Part shown: piece by piece, positions 47,903 through 57,674 of the stretch
Position numbering within the stretch: the stretch's first letter is position 1
How the letters are laid out: every line of letters starts with the position of its first letter
Assembly: GCA_001304995.1 (NCBI GenBank)
Contig: BBZU01000004.1
Location: forward strand, 62,001-126,000
DNA from: Clostridia bacterium UC5.1-1D10
GTDB lineage: Bacteria > Bacillota > Clostridia > Lachnospirales > Anaerotignaceae
Length of the DNA: 64,000 bases
Direction: 5' to 3'
Made by a program: the position numbers and the translations under genes
Notes under the pieces: model-generated
Databases searched by the model: none
What the model was told of the DNA's origin: nothing
Seen by the model: the letters and a program-made list of their open reading frames with translations, nothing else

Positions 47903-50645
47903 TTATTTTACAATATTTTCACAGAAATTCATGAGCATGGTAGCTGCTTCGGCTCTGGTGGCTTTGCCCTGCGGCATCAATGTGCTGTCGTCCATACCGC
48001 CCATGATACCTGCGTTCACTGCCCAAGCCATGGCAGGTCTTGCATAGTCAGAAATATTTTCATAATCAGAAAATTCTCTCACTGCCATGCCGCCTTGGGT
48101 GGTGTCATAGCCTTTAAACTGGGCATAACGATACAAAATGGCAGCGAACTGTTCTCTGGTGATGAGATCGCCCACACCATAAGCGCCATTGTCATAGCCT
48201 GCCACGATACCGTTCGCATTTGCCCAAAGGATAGCATCTGTGTACCACATATCCGCTTTCACATCTGTGAAGGGGTTCACGCCTGTGCTTTCCGGCTGAC
48301 CCTCTACATTATAAAGGACAACTGCCAGCATTTCTCTGGTCAAAGGTGTGTTGGGTGCGAAAATATCTTCGCTCATACCACTCATCAAACCATTTTCCAC
48401 CGCATAGGAAACGGCTTCATAGAACCAGTCGCTTTCCTTCGCATCCAAGAAAGAAATGGTTTCAGGCTCTTTGATTTCTTCTGTTTCCTCTGGTTCTTCA
48501 GGAACTTCTTCCTCTATTTTTTCCCATTTCGCATAAACGGTGGTGTCTTTCGTCAGGTAAACCTCGTCGATTTTCTTTGTCAAATCTTCATCGGCGTACC
48601 AGCTTACGAACTTATAGCCTTCTTTTTTGGGAACATATTCGTCCAGATCAATGGTGCTGTATTCCCATTCGGTGACGGTGTCAATTTTACTGCCGCCGTT
48701 GGTGTCGAATTTCAAATCCCAGAAGAATACAGAACCGCCGGAGGATTTCTTCTTCCAGTTTGCCGTAATCGTTACAGCTTTATCCGGCATTGTAAAGGTG
48801 GTCTGTGCGCTGCCTGCATTTGCAAAGGTGATATTATCAGAAGAAGTCCAGCCTGCAAAACGATAGCCGCTGTTAGGAGTTGCAGTTAATGTAATTTATT
48901 CGCCTGCCTTTGCAGAAGCTGGTGTTGCAAGTGCTTCACCATGACCATCATTTTGTACCGTAATTGTATAAGTAGGGATGGCATTAACGGTCAATGTGGC
49001 GGCATTACTTTCTGCTGCTGTTCCGTAACCCGTCACCACACAACGGTATTGCCAGCCGTTCATGTCCGTTGTGGTAGTCGCAATGGTATAGGTGGCGTTG
49101 GTTTCGCCTGTAATATCCGTTCAGCTGCTTCCGTTATCGATGCTTTGCTGCCACTGATAGGACAATGGCTCGGTGCCAGTTGCGTTCACGGTAAAGGTAG
49201 TAGTTTCGCCCTCGGTCACAGATTTATCTGCGGGCGGGGTGACGATGGTGGGCGCATACTTCACACTGTCGCCCAAACTATTTGCAATGCTTTCGTCCAG
49301 CTTTCCGCCGTCCACGATCACATTATGATTTCCAGCGTCAGGCTCTCGCCCTCGCCAATCTTCAAATCCTCCTGCAAGGTCACATCGCCGTACACAGTAC
49401 CGTCCTTGCCATTCCAGACGATACCGCCGTTGCTTTCGTTGCTGTCCGCGCCGATCTGAATGTCAGTGCTGGAATCATCGCTGATCCCGCCATTGGCTCG
49501 CACGATGGCGTTGTTGCTGACGGTCACTGTGGGTGTGCCGCCGCCGGTCCCGCTACTGCCAAAAACATATTTAATTCCAGCTCTCTGTCCGCTGGCGGTC
49601 AATTCCCCGCCGTTTACGGTAAGGGTTGCCGGGGAACTATCGGCAGACTGCAGCAGGATTCCCTGTGCATAATCGCTTGTGTTTGTGGCAGTCACATCAA
49701 CATTATTGATGGTTAGTTCCGCTTTGCCGCCGTTGCCTTGTACTACAATTCCAGAGAAGCTGATGTCACCTGTTCCTTCTGTGGCCAGACTGCCGGTACC
49801 GCTGATTGACAGCGAAGCGGCTCCATCGTCCGCGTGCACGAAGATTCCAGACCATCCGGAAACTGTGTTCGTCCCCTCCAACTGGATTGTCAGTGAAACG
49901 GCGCTGCCTGGCGCGCCTACTGCGTAAATCCCGTAACCAGAGTATCTGTTTGAGGAATCGTATTGTCCCTGAATGTTCGCATTGTGCAGCGTCAGGGTGT
50001 CTTGGCCGTTGTAGTGTATGTAGCTATCTCCCGTTGGTTTCTCCAGTTGTGAGGTCCAATTTGTCCCACCGTCGCTGGATGTCCAATAGGCAGCGTTATC
50101 AGGATATATTGTACTCGCAATATTTGTGTTACCCACATAAAGAGAATAAGGCCTATCGTTTTCCGCCGCCAGCACCGTGACGGGCAGCATAGGAGCTGCA
50201 CCCACGCAAACCTTGTCCAGTTCAGCACCCTCCACCGAGCAAACGGGGCAATCCCCATTGATTTCTTCCTCGGTGCAGAGGGTTTCACAGGTACATTCTT
50301 CCGGCTGGGCGTCGGACGGAGTTGCCGGGTTCCCGCTGTCCTGCGGGTTGCAGACTTCACAAACATAGGTGCAGGACGTTCCATCTTTAGCGCGAACATA
50401 GCCGCAAACTTCGTCGTGGGTGTGATTGCAGGCTGCCGGATCGGTCAGTCCGCCACAGCTCTCGTTGTGATATGGGAACAGGGGATTTCCGCTGTCCCCT
50501 CGGTGAAGCCGCAAGCGCCGTTATGCTGGGTGTGGTGTTCACACAGCCCGCTCGTGTAAACAGTATCGTTTGCATACGCCATGGACGGCACCAACGCCAT
50601 CATCATGCACAGGCAGACAAACGCCGCGAAAATTCGTTTTCTCAT
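47903..50645 (-). pseudogene. Large secreted SLH-domain surface protein, broken by two frameshifts and two in-frame stops
   Basis: About 914 codons from ATG 50645 (GGAGGAG upstream). The parts in order are signal peptide MRKRIFAAFVCLCMMMALVP, Cys/His-rich repeats (CNHTHDEVCGYV), a beta-helix-like region (SLSISGTGSLATEGTGDISF), an Ig-like module (VTEGETTTFTVNATGTEPLS), an InlB-type repeat (KFDTNGGSKIDTVTEWEY), and SLH modules (FTDVKADMWYTDAILWANAN) that anchor to the cell wall. Bases are missing near 50486 and 49330. TGA at 49121-49123 replaces an expected Trp and TAA at 48896-48898 an expected Glu. It was an adhesin-like S-layer protein; it may be decaying, or the stops may be errors. Confidence 0.8.
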
Positions 50646-50838
50646 GGCTTTCTCCTCCCTCTTTTTCCTTTTTGATCTTTTTCCAAAAACACAAATCCAT
50701 TCCGCCCCCTTTTTCTGGACAGAAGTTATTTTTCCAAATAAAGTTCCCGCCCTTTCTCGCGCAACGCATTTGCGAATACTTATATTATACTAAAAAATTT
50801 TCTTGAAATCTATCACCCATTTGACCCCTAAAAACAGG

Positions 50839-50871
50839 TGATGCCCACGGATATTTCCGCAGGCATTTTTC
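50839..50871. terminator. Hairpin between the dual-HTH regulator and the surface-protein gene
   Basis: ATGCCCACGG pairs with CCGCAGGCAT, with TTTTT on the plus-strand side. It lies at the end of the regulator gene and probably terminates its transcript. Confidence 0.55.
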
Positions 50872-52061
50872 CTATAAAAGCATGTATTTTTTCAGTTCTT
50901 TTCGATTCTTTACACACAATTTGTTCTTCACTTGCGCAATATAGCTTTTCACTGTATTTACCGAGATATTCATGCGTTCCGCGATTTCCTGCTGCGTCCA
51001 TCCACGGGCAGTGAGCATTGCCACAGTAAACTCTGTGGTAGTCAAATCGTCTGCCACATCATGGCCGGTAATGGGGTTATGAACTCTACGCCATCTCGAA
51101 GAGAAACGGTATGTGATGTCGATGATTCGTTTGAAATCTTCTGGCCATTTTGGTTTGATGACTGCTTCCAACATTCCACCCAAAAGACCATGATGCTCTC
51201 CCAACCCCTCAATGAGATCATCAGGCTGGGCTTTTTCCCATGCGGCCAGCTATGGCACTCTGCTTTTTCCAGCTCACGCAGGCTCATATAGTCCATGACT
51301 GCCACCAAATGAAGATAAATGGCAGGGATGGGATATTCCTCTCCGCCCATGGCAAGAGTGGCCTCCACAATGCCCGCACTGCGGCTATAATCTTCTTTTA
51401 GATAGAGATAATGTGCCAAGACATACAGGGCAAAAGCACGCAGTCCCGGCGGCAATAAAGGCAGAAATTCATGTACTGATGGGATTTCTTCCGGCAAAGG
51501 CAAATGAAGCAGCACTGCAGAAGCCGATGCAACAAAGGCTTCAATAGCTCGGACATGGGGTGCTTGCTTTGCGCCATCGGCCAATGTTTTTTTGATTTCA
51601 TTCAAGGCATATCTGGCATGGGAAATTTGCCCCATAGACAGGCACGCATAGACATAAATCAAACAAGCAGAAAGCCGATAAGCCGCCTCGGAATAAGTCA
51701 GGTACAGCTCTGCCTTTTGCATGGCTTTTTCAGCCTGACCACTGAAATAATAATATTCCGCAAGCGCAATTTCCTTCTTTGGCCCATTAGGTATTTTCTC
51801 AATGGTTTCCATACATTTTCCCGGCGCAAAAGACGTACTCATCAAAGGCATAAAGCCCGTATATAATTCCATTGTTTTAGGTGGCTCATGGGTTTTATTC
51901 TTTCTGGGATCACCCGGCTTGTTTGCAGTATCCGGAATTGCCCACGAGGTACCGAAACGCTGCACTCCGTGAATACGCCCCTCTGCACAGTACTGGTTTA
52001 CCCGCCGCTCCGATACGCCCCATTTTTCTGCCGCCTCCCGAATAGACAAATAACCTTTCAT
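50872..52061 (-). CDS. Regulator with N-terminal excisionase/MerR-like HTH and C-terminal LuxR HTH (frameshifted)
   Basis: Start ATG 52061 is behind GGAGGG. Residues 1-45 form a DNA-binding module of the excisionase type (MKGYLSIREAAEKWGVSERR and an IHGVQRFGTSWAIP wing). The middle ~250 residues are TPR-like helices (YYYFSGQAEKAMQKAELYLT). The C-terminus is a LuxR-type HTH: TARGWTQQEIAERMNISVNT. One base is missing near 51249-51252; repair joins KAECH to LAAWEKAQPDDLIEGL and gives 396 residues. It is encoded just upstream of the SLH surface protein, its likely target. Two DNA-binding modules in one chain is unusual. Confidence 0.8.
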
Positions 52062-52372
52062 TTCATTCCCTCCTTTCCATTTTTCCGTTGCTGTTTTCTA
52101 TCTTTATTATATGACATAATCTTTGTGGTTTCAAATTTTCGTGTTTTGCCATAATTTTATTTTTGATAATATAATATGGAAGGAAATCATATCAACATTC
52201 AACCATAGCACCTCAAAATATACTTTCAAAATCGAAATATTACCTTATAATATCTATTTTTCAAATAAAAAGGCAGTAAGTTTTTCATATCTTACTGCCT
52301 AAAATATTTCAATTTTCAATATGGAGATGTGTAACAAAAATGACTATTCACTTTATATATGGAGATTTCTTT
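52062..52372. other. Intergenic region with alanine-symporter terminator
   Basis: 311 bp, AT-rich. It holds the regulator promoter (minus) and the terminator listed at 52265-52303. No gene is seen. Confidence 0.45.
52265..52303 (-). terminator. Terminator of the alanine symporter gene
   Basis: Perfect AGGCAGTAAG/CTTACTGCCT stem with T-run on the minus strand, 70 bp after the stop codon. Confidence 0.85.
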
Positions 52373-53797
52373 TTATGCTTCCATATCACCCACGCCAGTA
52401 AATCCTCTTGCAGCTTTTTCTGCCTTTTCTCGCTTAAGGTTTTCCATATAGGTATTTGTTTCTTTGATTACAACGGGGCTAAGCAGAAGCAAACCTACCA
52501 AGTTCGGGAATGCCATCAAAGCGTTTGTAATATCCGCCAAAATCCAGATTGCATCCAGTGTCAGATAAGGTGCGATTGCGATACAGATGATATATAAAAC
52601 GCGATAAATGGTAATCAGTTTTGTACCGCCGCACAAGTATACCAAACATCTTTCGCCATAGTAGCTCCAACCGATAATGGTTGTAAAGGAAAAGAATACC
52701 AAGCCAATGGAAACAATATACAGACCGATATTCCCAGGCAAAGACTGCTGGAACGCTGTATTAGACAGCAAGCCGCCATCCAACAGAACGCCATTTACAG
52801 GTGTTTCCAACAAACCGGAAGAAATAATTACAAGTGCTGTCATTGTACAGATGATGATGGTTGTCAGGAATACACCCAGCATGGATACAATACCCTGACG
52901 TACAGGGGAATTTGTCTGTGCTGCTGCCGCAACGATTGGCGCACTACCCAGACCGGCTTCATTGGTATAAATACCTCTTGCAACACCAGTTCTCATTGCA
53001 GTCATAACAGAAATGATAACTGTACCAGCAATACCGCCGCCCATTGCGTGTGGTGTGAATGCGGACTTGAAAATCTGTGCAAATGCAGCGGGCAGCTGAT
53101 CTGCCTGCAAAATCAGCGCAACGACGCAGCCCAAGATATACGCGATGGCCATAACGGGTACAACCAATTCTGCAACTTTAGAAATAGAGCCGATCCCACC
53201 AAAAATAACTGCCGCCGCCAAAACAGTAATGATAACCCCCAGAATACCAACAGGAACATGAAACGCGTTATTTACGGATTCTACGATTGCATTTACCTGA
53301 GGGAATGTTCCGCAGCCTAACAGCGCTGTAAAGATACCGAAAAATGCAAAGGCACACGCAAGCCATTTGAATTTTTTGCCAAGGCCCAATTCAATATAAT
53401 ACATAGGGCCGCCTGCAACCTGTCCGTTTTGGTCTTTACTTCTATACTTTACCGCCAATACACACTCTGCGTATTTGGTTGCCATACCGAAAAATGCGGA
53501 TAACCACATCCAGAACAAAGAACCGGGGCCACCTGCACGCAGCGCAGTGGCAACCCCTACAATACTACCGGTACCAATGGTTGCAGCCAATGCTGTACAC
53601 AAAGAACCCAACGTAGAAACATCGCCTTGCCCTTCTTCTTTTTCAAAAATGTACTGAAATGACTTATGCAGATGAAAAATTTGTATGCCTTTGAGTCGAA
53701 TTGTATAATATAATCCTGTGAATAATAGCAATAGAATGGTGATCGGCCCCCACACGACACCTTGTATACCTTTTAACGCTTCTACAAAACTTTCCAT
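52373..53797 (-). CDS. Sodium:alanine (or glycine) symporter, AGCS family
   Basis: 474 residues from ATG 53797 behind AAAGGAG; a longer in-frame extension is rejected. About ten membrane segments. Family motifs are visible: GTGSIVGVATALRAGGPGSL, FWMWLSAFFGMATKYAECVL and GIYTNEAGLGSAPIVAAAAQ. It imports alanine or glycine with Na+. The gene is monocistronic with its own terminator. Confidence 0.95.
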   Translation of the reverse strand: MESFVEALKGIQGVVWGPITILLLLFTGLYYTIRLKGIQIFHLHKSFQYIFEKEEGQGDVSTLGSLCTALAATIGTGSIVGVATALRAGGPGSLFWMWLSAFFGMATKYAECVLAVKYRSKDQNGQVAGGPMYYIELGLGKKFKWLACAFAFFGIFTALLGCGTFPQVNAIVESVNNAFHVPVGILGVIITVLAAAVIFGGIGSISKVAELVVPVMAIAYILGCVVALILQADQLPAAFAQIFKSAFTPHAMGGGIAGTVIISVMTAMRTGVARGIYTNEAGLGSAPIVAAAAQTNSPVRQGIVSMLGVFLTTIIICTMTALVIISSGLLETPVNGVLLDGGLLSNTAFQQSLPGNIGLYIVSIGLVFFSFTTIIGWSYYGERCLVYLCGGTKLITIYRVLYIICIAIAPYLTLDAIWILADITNALMAFPNLVGLLLLSPVVIKETNTYMENLKREKAEKAARGFTGVGDMEA

Positions 53798-54540
53798 GAA
53801 GTTCTCCTTTCTTTGTCTAAACATTATCAATTTGTGTACATGAATATCGTCTGTTGCATTTTGTATCATTACCAAACAACTCGTCTAAAATATAACATTT
53901 TGTTTGTTAGATTTTAGGCACACAAAATTATACATTGTGAAAAAAATTTTATCTGATCAGAAATTTCACAGGAAATATAGTATCATTTTTTAAAATTTAT
54001 ATCAATATTGCAAACAAAACGAATATTGTATCAAACTTTTTTATACACCTTGATAGTTATTGCCAATGTCACCTCATGAAAAGCTGTATATCTTTTTCAT
54101 AAATTATCTGCATATGTTTCCATCACAAATTTTCATATATTGTTTTTATCCACGTCCATCTGATATGTTTTTGACAAGAAAAGGAGTGTAATCACAGAAA
54201 TTCTCTAAAATTCATTGGTATATTTGAATAAAACACTTCTCGTTTCCAATTAGTATAATCTGACGAATCAGTTTTCTCAGTAAATATCTCATATGCAAAA
54301 AAAGATTGCAAACAAAATATCAAAGATATTTTGCAAGCAATTTCAAATCACTTCAAAATCTAAAAATTTTTCACCATATTTTTGAACTGCCATACTTCAA
54401 AACATAAATATATCGAAATCATTTTTCAAACTTCCCGCAACACTTTGTATTTAGTCTTAACCAATTTCTTAGGCCCTGTTCAAACAATATGTCCCCTACT
54501 GGACGAAGCAACACGCTATTTATCAAACCCTTCAAGCGCA
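53798..54540. other. Gene-free AT-rich region upstream of the alanine symporter
   Basis: About 740 bp. It should carry the symporter promoter on the minus strand. The only clear structure is a hairpin at 54307-54341. A plus-strand open frame across 54382-54666 overlaps a terminator and is not credible. Confidence 0.5.
54307..54341 (-). terminator. Possible second terminator downstream of the dha-lsrF operon
   Basis: TTGCAAACAAAATATC mirrors GATATTTTGCAAGCAA with few mismatches. The minus-strand sequence continues into TCTTTTTTTGC. Confidence 0.45.
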
Positions 54541-54590
54541 AAAAAACGTGATACCTCCACTAAGTGGAAGCATCACGTTTTTCTTTTTTT
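54541..54590 (-). terminator. Terminator of the dhaL-dhaK-lsrF-VOC operon
   Basis: CGTGATACCTCCAC pairs with TGGAAGCATCACG (two mismatches), with A/T-runs on both sides, directly after the VOC gene stop codon. Confidence 0.75.
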
Positions 54591-54595
54591 GAAAA

Positions 54596-54916
54596 TTAAT
54601 GTTCTTCGTACAGCTCAATCATTGCTCCGTCTTTCCATACAAAAGCAATCCGCGCTGTTTCGCTGACATCCATAGGGCCACAGATCACGCTGTCCGCATC
54701 ATCAATATATTTCTGAAGATCATCCACTCTATAAGCCACATGAGGATTATGATGAATTTCTTCAGGGAATGGTGTGCCTTCTTCAAATTTCAAATATTCG
54801 ATTTTATAATCATAATCGTCTACATTGCTTACCCAGAACTTAGCGCCTTCATTATATACCATACCAGGCTTTTTATTTGTGATAGGGATTCCGATGTGCA
54901 TATATTCCGCTGCCAT
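54596..54916 (-). CDS. VOC-fold protein (glyoxalase-like)
   Basis: 106 residues from ATG 54916 behind AAAGGAGG. It begins MAAEYMHIGIPITNKKPGMV and ends with ARIAFVWKDGAMIELYEEH, the two metal-ligand ends of a VOC module (HIG and IEL with Glu). HHNPHVAYRVDDLQKYI marks the second half. It is the last gene of the operon with LsrF, DhaK and DhaL. It may isomerise or detoxify a small keto sugar or dicarbonyl; the substrate is unknown. Confidence 0.8.
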   Translation of the reverse strand: MAAEYMHIGIPITNKKPGMVYNEGAKFWVSNVDDYDYKIEYLKFEEGTPFPEEIHHNPHVAYRVDDLQKYIDDADSVICGPMDVSETARIAFVWKDGAMIELYEEH

Positions 54917-54930
54917 ATGTAAGACCTCCT

Positions 54931-55815
54931 TTATTTGCTGTTTTTGATTTCTTCGTACACTTCATATGCCTGTTTTGCCGTATAGCCTTCATGCACCACT
55001 TTACCAATGGCTGCCGCCATCCCTTCCGGAGAATCGGACTGGAAGATATTTCTGCCCATATCCACACCATGAGCACCTTCGTTGATGGCTCTGTATGCCA
55101 TTTCCAAAGCTTCCAATTCCGGCAGTTTTTTGCCTCCTGCAATAACAATGGGCACAGGGCAAGCCGCCGCTACACGTTCAAAACCTTCACAATAATAGCT
55201 TTTCACAATATTAGCACCATTTTCTGCCAATACTCTTGTGGCCATCTGGAAAAATTTTTCCGTACGTTCCATCTGTTTTCCCACCGCTACAACGCCCAAT
55301 GTAGGAATGCCATATCTCGTACCGGCATCTGCTGTTCTGGCAAGGAGTTCCAAAGAGCGAGATTCCCCCGGCGCACCAATGAAGGTCTGTACTGCCATGC
55401 AGTCCGCATTCATTCTGATAGCATTTTCAATATCACAGGCAATGCCGCCGCCATTTGACATTTCATCAAACAAAACTATCGTATCATATGTAACTCTTAC
55501 ACAGGTAGCTGTTGGAGATGCCGGAGAAACACAGGAACGAATAACCCCTTTCGTTCCCATCAGTACATCCACATAAGGTGCTAACGGAGGTACCACCAGA
55601 TCAATGCGTTCCAGCCCAGCCGTAGGCCCCATAATATAGCCATGGTCAAAAGCCAGCATCACGGTATTCCCAGATTTAGGCTGGAAAATTTTCGCCAATC
55701 GGTTTTTCATTCCCCAGTCACAATGTGCAGCACCTTTTACATAAAATCCATCCTGAACGGGAGCAATATCCAGATGGTAATCATGTGCCGCTTTATTTCC
55801 AATATTATCTGCCAT
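54931..55815 (-). CDS. lsrF: LsrF-like class I aldolase / 3-hydroxy-5-phosphonooxypentane-2,4-dione thiolase
   Basis: 294 residues, collinear with LsrF of enteric bacteria. Shared segments include WGMKNRLAKIF, GNTVMLAFDHGYIMGPTAGL, NIVKSYYCEGFERV, CPVPIVIAGGKKLPELEALE and GVDMGRNIFQSD. The Schiff-base Lys is in the IVKSYY segment. LsrF transfers an acetyl group from phosphorylated AI-2 breakdown product to CoA, giving acetyl-CoA and dihydroxyacetone phosphate. Here it sits with a DhaKL kinase and no Lsr transporter. It may process a different phosphorylated sugar, so the substrate is uncertain. Confidence 0.85.
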   Translation of the reverse strand: MADNIGNKAAHDYHLDIAPVQDGFYVKGAAHCDWGMKNRLAKIFQPKSGNTVMLAFDHGYIMGPTAGLERIDLVVPPLAPYVDVLMGTKGVIRSCVSPASPTATCVRVTYDTIVLFDEMSNGGGIACDIENAIRMNADCMAVQTFIGAPGESRSLELLARTADAGTRYGIPTLGVVAVGKQMERTEKFFQMATRVLAENGANIVKSYYCEGFERVAAACPVPIVIAGGKKLPELEALEMAYRAINEGAHGVDMGRNIFQSDSPEGMAAAIGKVVHEGYTAKQAYEVYEEIKNSK

Positions 55816-55836
55816 AATTTCAGGCTCCTTTCAGGA

Positions 55837-56835
55837 TTATTTTTTCAAGTAAGGTGTGTTGCAAGGTGCGTTCCAAAGACGCAGCAGTTCATCATCCATA
55901 CGAGCCATAAACATCTGGAAACCAGCCTGTTCCTGCACGGTAAGCATTTCACCAACGTAGTTCGCAACAACTTCAATTCCCTGCTGTTTCAAAACATCTA
56001 CTGCCTTACGATATACAATCAGCTGTTCCATCAATGTGGTTGCACCGGAACCATTAATGATCAGCATTACTTTTTCACCAGACTGGATACCGATATCTTT
56101 TACCAGTGCATTTACCATAATTTCTGCTGTTTCGTCGGCCGTTTTCATGGGTTGACGACCACCGCCGCCTTCACCATGCTGACCCATACCAATTTCCATA
56201 TCATCTTCGCCAAGGTCTGCCAGAGTGGCACCAGTGGAAGGATGTGTTGCACCGCGTACAGCAACAGCCAGTGTAGCCATATTATCAGCAAATCTCTGTG
56301 CAATGGCTGCTACTTCTTCCAGACTTTTGCCTTCTGCGGCAGCAGCACCGGCAATTTTGTAAGTAGGGATACAGCCAACCAGACCTCTTCTGTCATCAGC
56401 GTTTTCACGAGGTGCGTTGGATACATCTTCCTGTGTAACCACTTTGATGCAGTGGATGCCCTGTTTATTGATCTGTTTCATGGTAAGTTTGCCTGTGAGC
56501 ATATCACCGGCATGGTTCAATACAATATACAGAACACCTTTTCCCTTATCCGCCAATTTGATGGCATCTACACATGCCTGAGGGCCAGGAGCCGCAAAAA
56601 TGTCGCCCACTACGGAAATATCCACCATACCTTCCCCAACAAAACCGGAAATGGCGGGTTCGTATCCAGATCCTCCCTGTGTAACAATGGTTACACGATC
56701 AGCGTTTTCCGGATCTTTATTAATGATCATATTCTGGTCGCCGCGATAGATGATCTCCTTGTTTGCCAAAACAAGACCATCCAGCAGTTCATCTGTTAAA
56801 TTTGCCGGATCGTTGATAAATTTTTTCATTTTCAT
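55837..56835 (-). CDS. dhaK: Dihydroxyacetone kinase subunit DhaK (or related ketose kinase)
   Basis: 332 residues from ATG 56835 behind AAAGGAGG. The substrate-binding subunit covalently holds its keto substrate through a His, visible in MEIGMGQHGEGGGGRQPM. TQGGSGYEPAISGFVGEGM and LIINGSGATTLMEQL are also family-typical. It pairs with DhaL encoded upstream. No DhaM phosphotransfer protein is present, so ATP or a distant PTS protein may be the donor. Confidence 0.93.
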   Translation of the reverse strand: MKMKKFINDPANLTDELLDGLVLANKEIIYRGDQNMIINKDPENADRVTIVTQGGSGYEPAISGFVGEGMVDISVVGDIFAAPGPQACVDAIKLADKGKGVLYIVLNHAGDMLTGKLTMKQINKQGIHCIKVVTQEDVSNAPRENADDRRGLVGCIPTYKIAGAAAAEGKSLEEVAAIAQRFADNMATLAVAVRGATHPSTGATLADLGEDDMEIGMGQHGEGGGGRQPMKTADETAEIMVNALVKDIGIQSGEKVMLIINGSGATTLMEQLIVYRKAVDVLKQQGIEVVANYVGEMLTVQEQAGFQMFMARMDDELLRLWNAPCNTPYLKK

Positions 56836-56865
56836 ATTATATTCCTCCTTTGAAATTCCAAAGAT

Positions 56866-57492
56866 TTATTTCATACCATCTGACAAGCCACGAATGAAAA
56901 TGGATGTGGAAACAGCCCCTGCATCCGGTGTGCCAATGGTCTGTTCCTTATATCTTCTTGCTCTGCCAAATTTGGAAACATATTTTTCACTGTCTTTTGC
57001 CCCATTTTCTGCTGCTCTTGCTGCCGCTTCCAATATATCTTTTACACTGCCTTCCGTTTTCTGTGCCGCTTCCACTGCCGGAATCGGTGCATCCATCATG
57101 GTTTTATCCCCCACTTTTGCTGTGGTAATATCCTCCATTTCAGAAAGGCAGCCAGTAAACATCCGTTTTCCTCCTTCGGCTTCCAAAGTATTTTCTCCAT
57201 CATTCAGGTCAACACCCAGGCCGCCAATCAATGTACCATACAGAGGGCCAGCAGAACCTCCCCGCACCTCCATAATTGCCATGCCTAAATCATCCAGAAA
57301 ACTTTTGATATCCTGCGCTTCTTCCCACTGAGAAACCTTTTCCTGGATCAATGCAGCAATTTTTCCAATGGTGATCCCATGATCTCCGTCACCAAAACAG
57401 GAATCCATCTCGCTCAGATATTCTGTTTTAGCCTGCATATATTCCGCTGCCTGCACTAACATATTCGCGAAAACTTTTTTGTCCACTACCAT
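56866..57492 (-). CDS. dhaL: Dihydroxyacetone kinase subunit DhaL
   Basis: Nucleotide-binding subunit, 208 residues, from ATG 57492 behind GGGGGAATTAGA. The Mg-ADP-binding Asp cluster is in MDSCFGDGDHGITIGKI, with RGGSAGPLYGTLIGGLGVDL and ending in GTPDAGAVSTSIFIRGL. It is first gene of the operon, with a SorC-type operator just upstream. Confidence 0.93.
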   Translation of the reverse strand: MVVDKKVFANMLVQAAEYMQAKTEYLSEMDSCFGDGDHGITIGKIAALIQEKVSQWEEAQDIKSFLDDLGMAIMEVRGGSAGPLYGTLIGGLGVDLNDGENTLEAEGGKRMFTGCLSEMEDITTAKVGDKTMMDAPIPAVEAAQKTEGSVKDILEAAARAAENGAKDSEKYVSKFGRARRYKEQTIGTPDAGAVSTSIFIRGLSDGMK

Positions 57493-57526
57493 TCTAATTC
57501 CCCCAGCCATAACCAAAAGAAATTTT

Positions 57527-57538
57527 TAACATATGTTA
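57527..57538. promoter_or_regulatory. SorC operator TAACATATGTTA upstream of dhaL
   Basis: Perfect 12-bp palindrome, 35 bp upstream of the dhaL start. The identical core lies upstream of the regulator gene (58619-58634). Confidence 0.75.
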
Positions 57539-57637
57539 CATTTATATAATTAATAATAGCACAATCGTAACACGCGTTCAATGATTGTTTTTTCTCCAGA
57601 ACATAGAAAAGTCAATCTCTTTTTTGTATAAAATCAC

Positions 57638-57673
57638 AAAAAACCGCTCTTGCATATACAAGAACGGTTTTTC
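57638..57673 (-). terminator. Terminator of the SorC-family regulator gene
   Basis: AAACCGCTCTTG pairs with CAAGAACGGTTT (one mismatch), with a T6 run on the minus strand, right after the regulator stop codon. Confidence 0.85.
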
Positions 57674-57674
57674 A

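Noticed and set aside
47625-48047. Plus-strand open frame spanning the end of the WYL gene and the surface-protein gene
   Set aside because: It crosses two terminator-like or coding regions in antisense and has no ribosome-binding site. The piece starting MKNKIKSVVTNQ is intriguing but unsupported.
54382-54666. Plus-strand 94-residue open frame
   Set aside because: It runs through the terminator at 54541-54590 and into the opposite-strand VOC gene; no ribosome-binding site.
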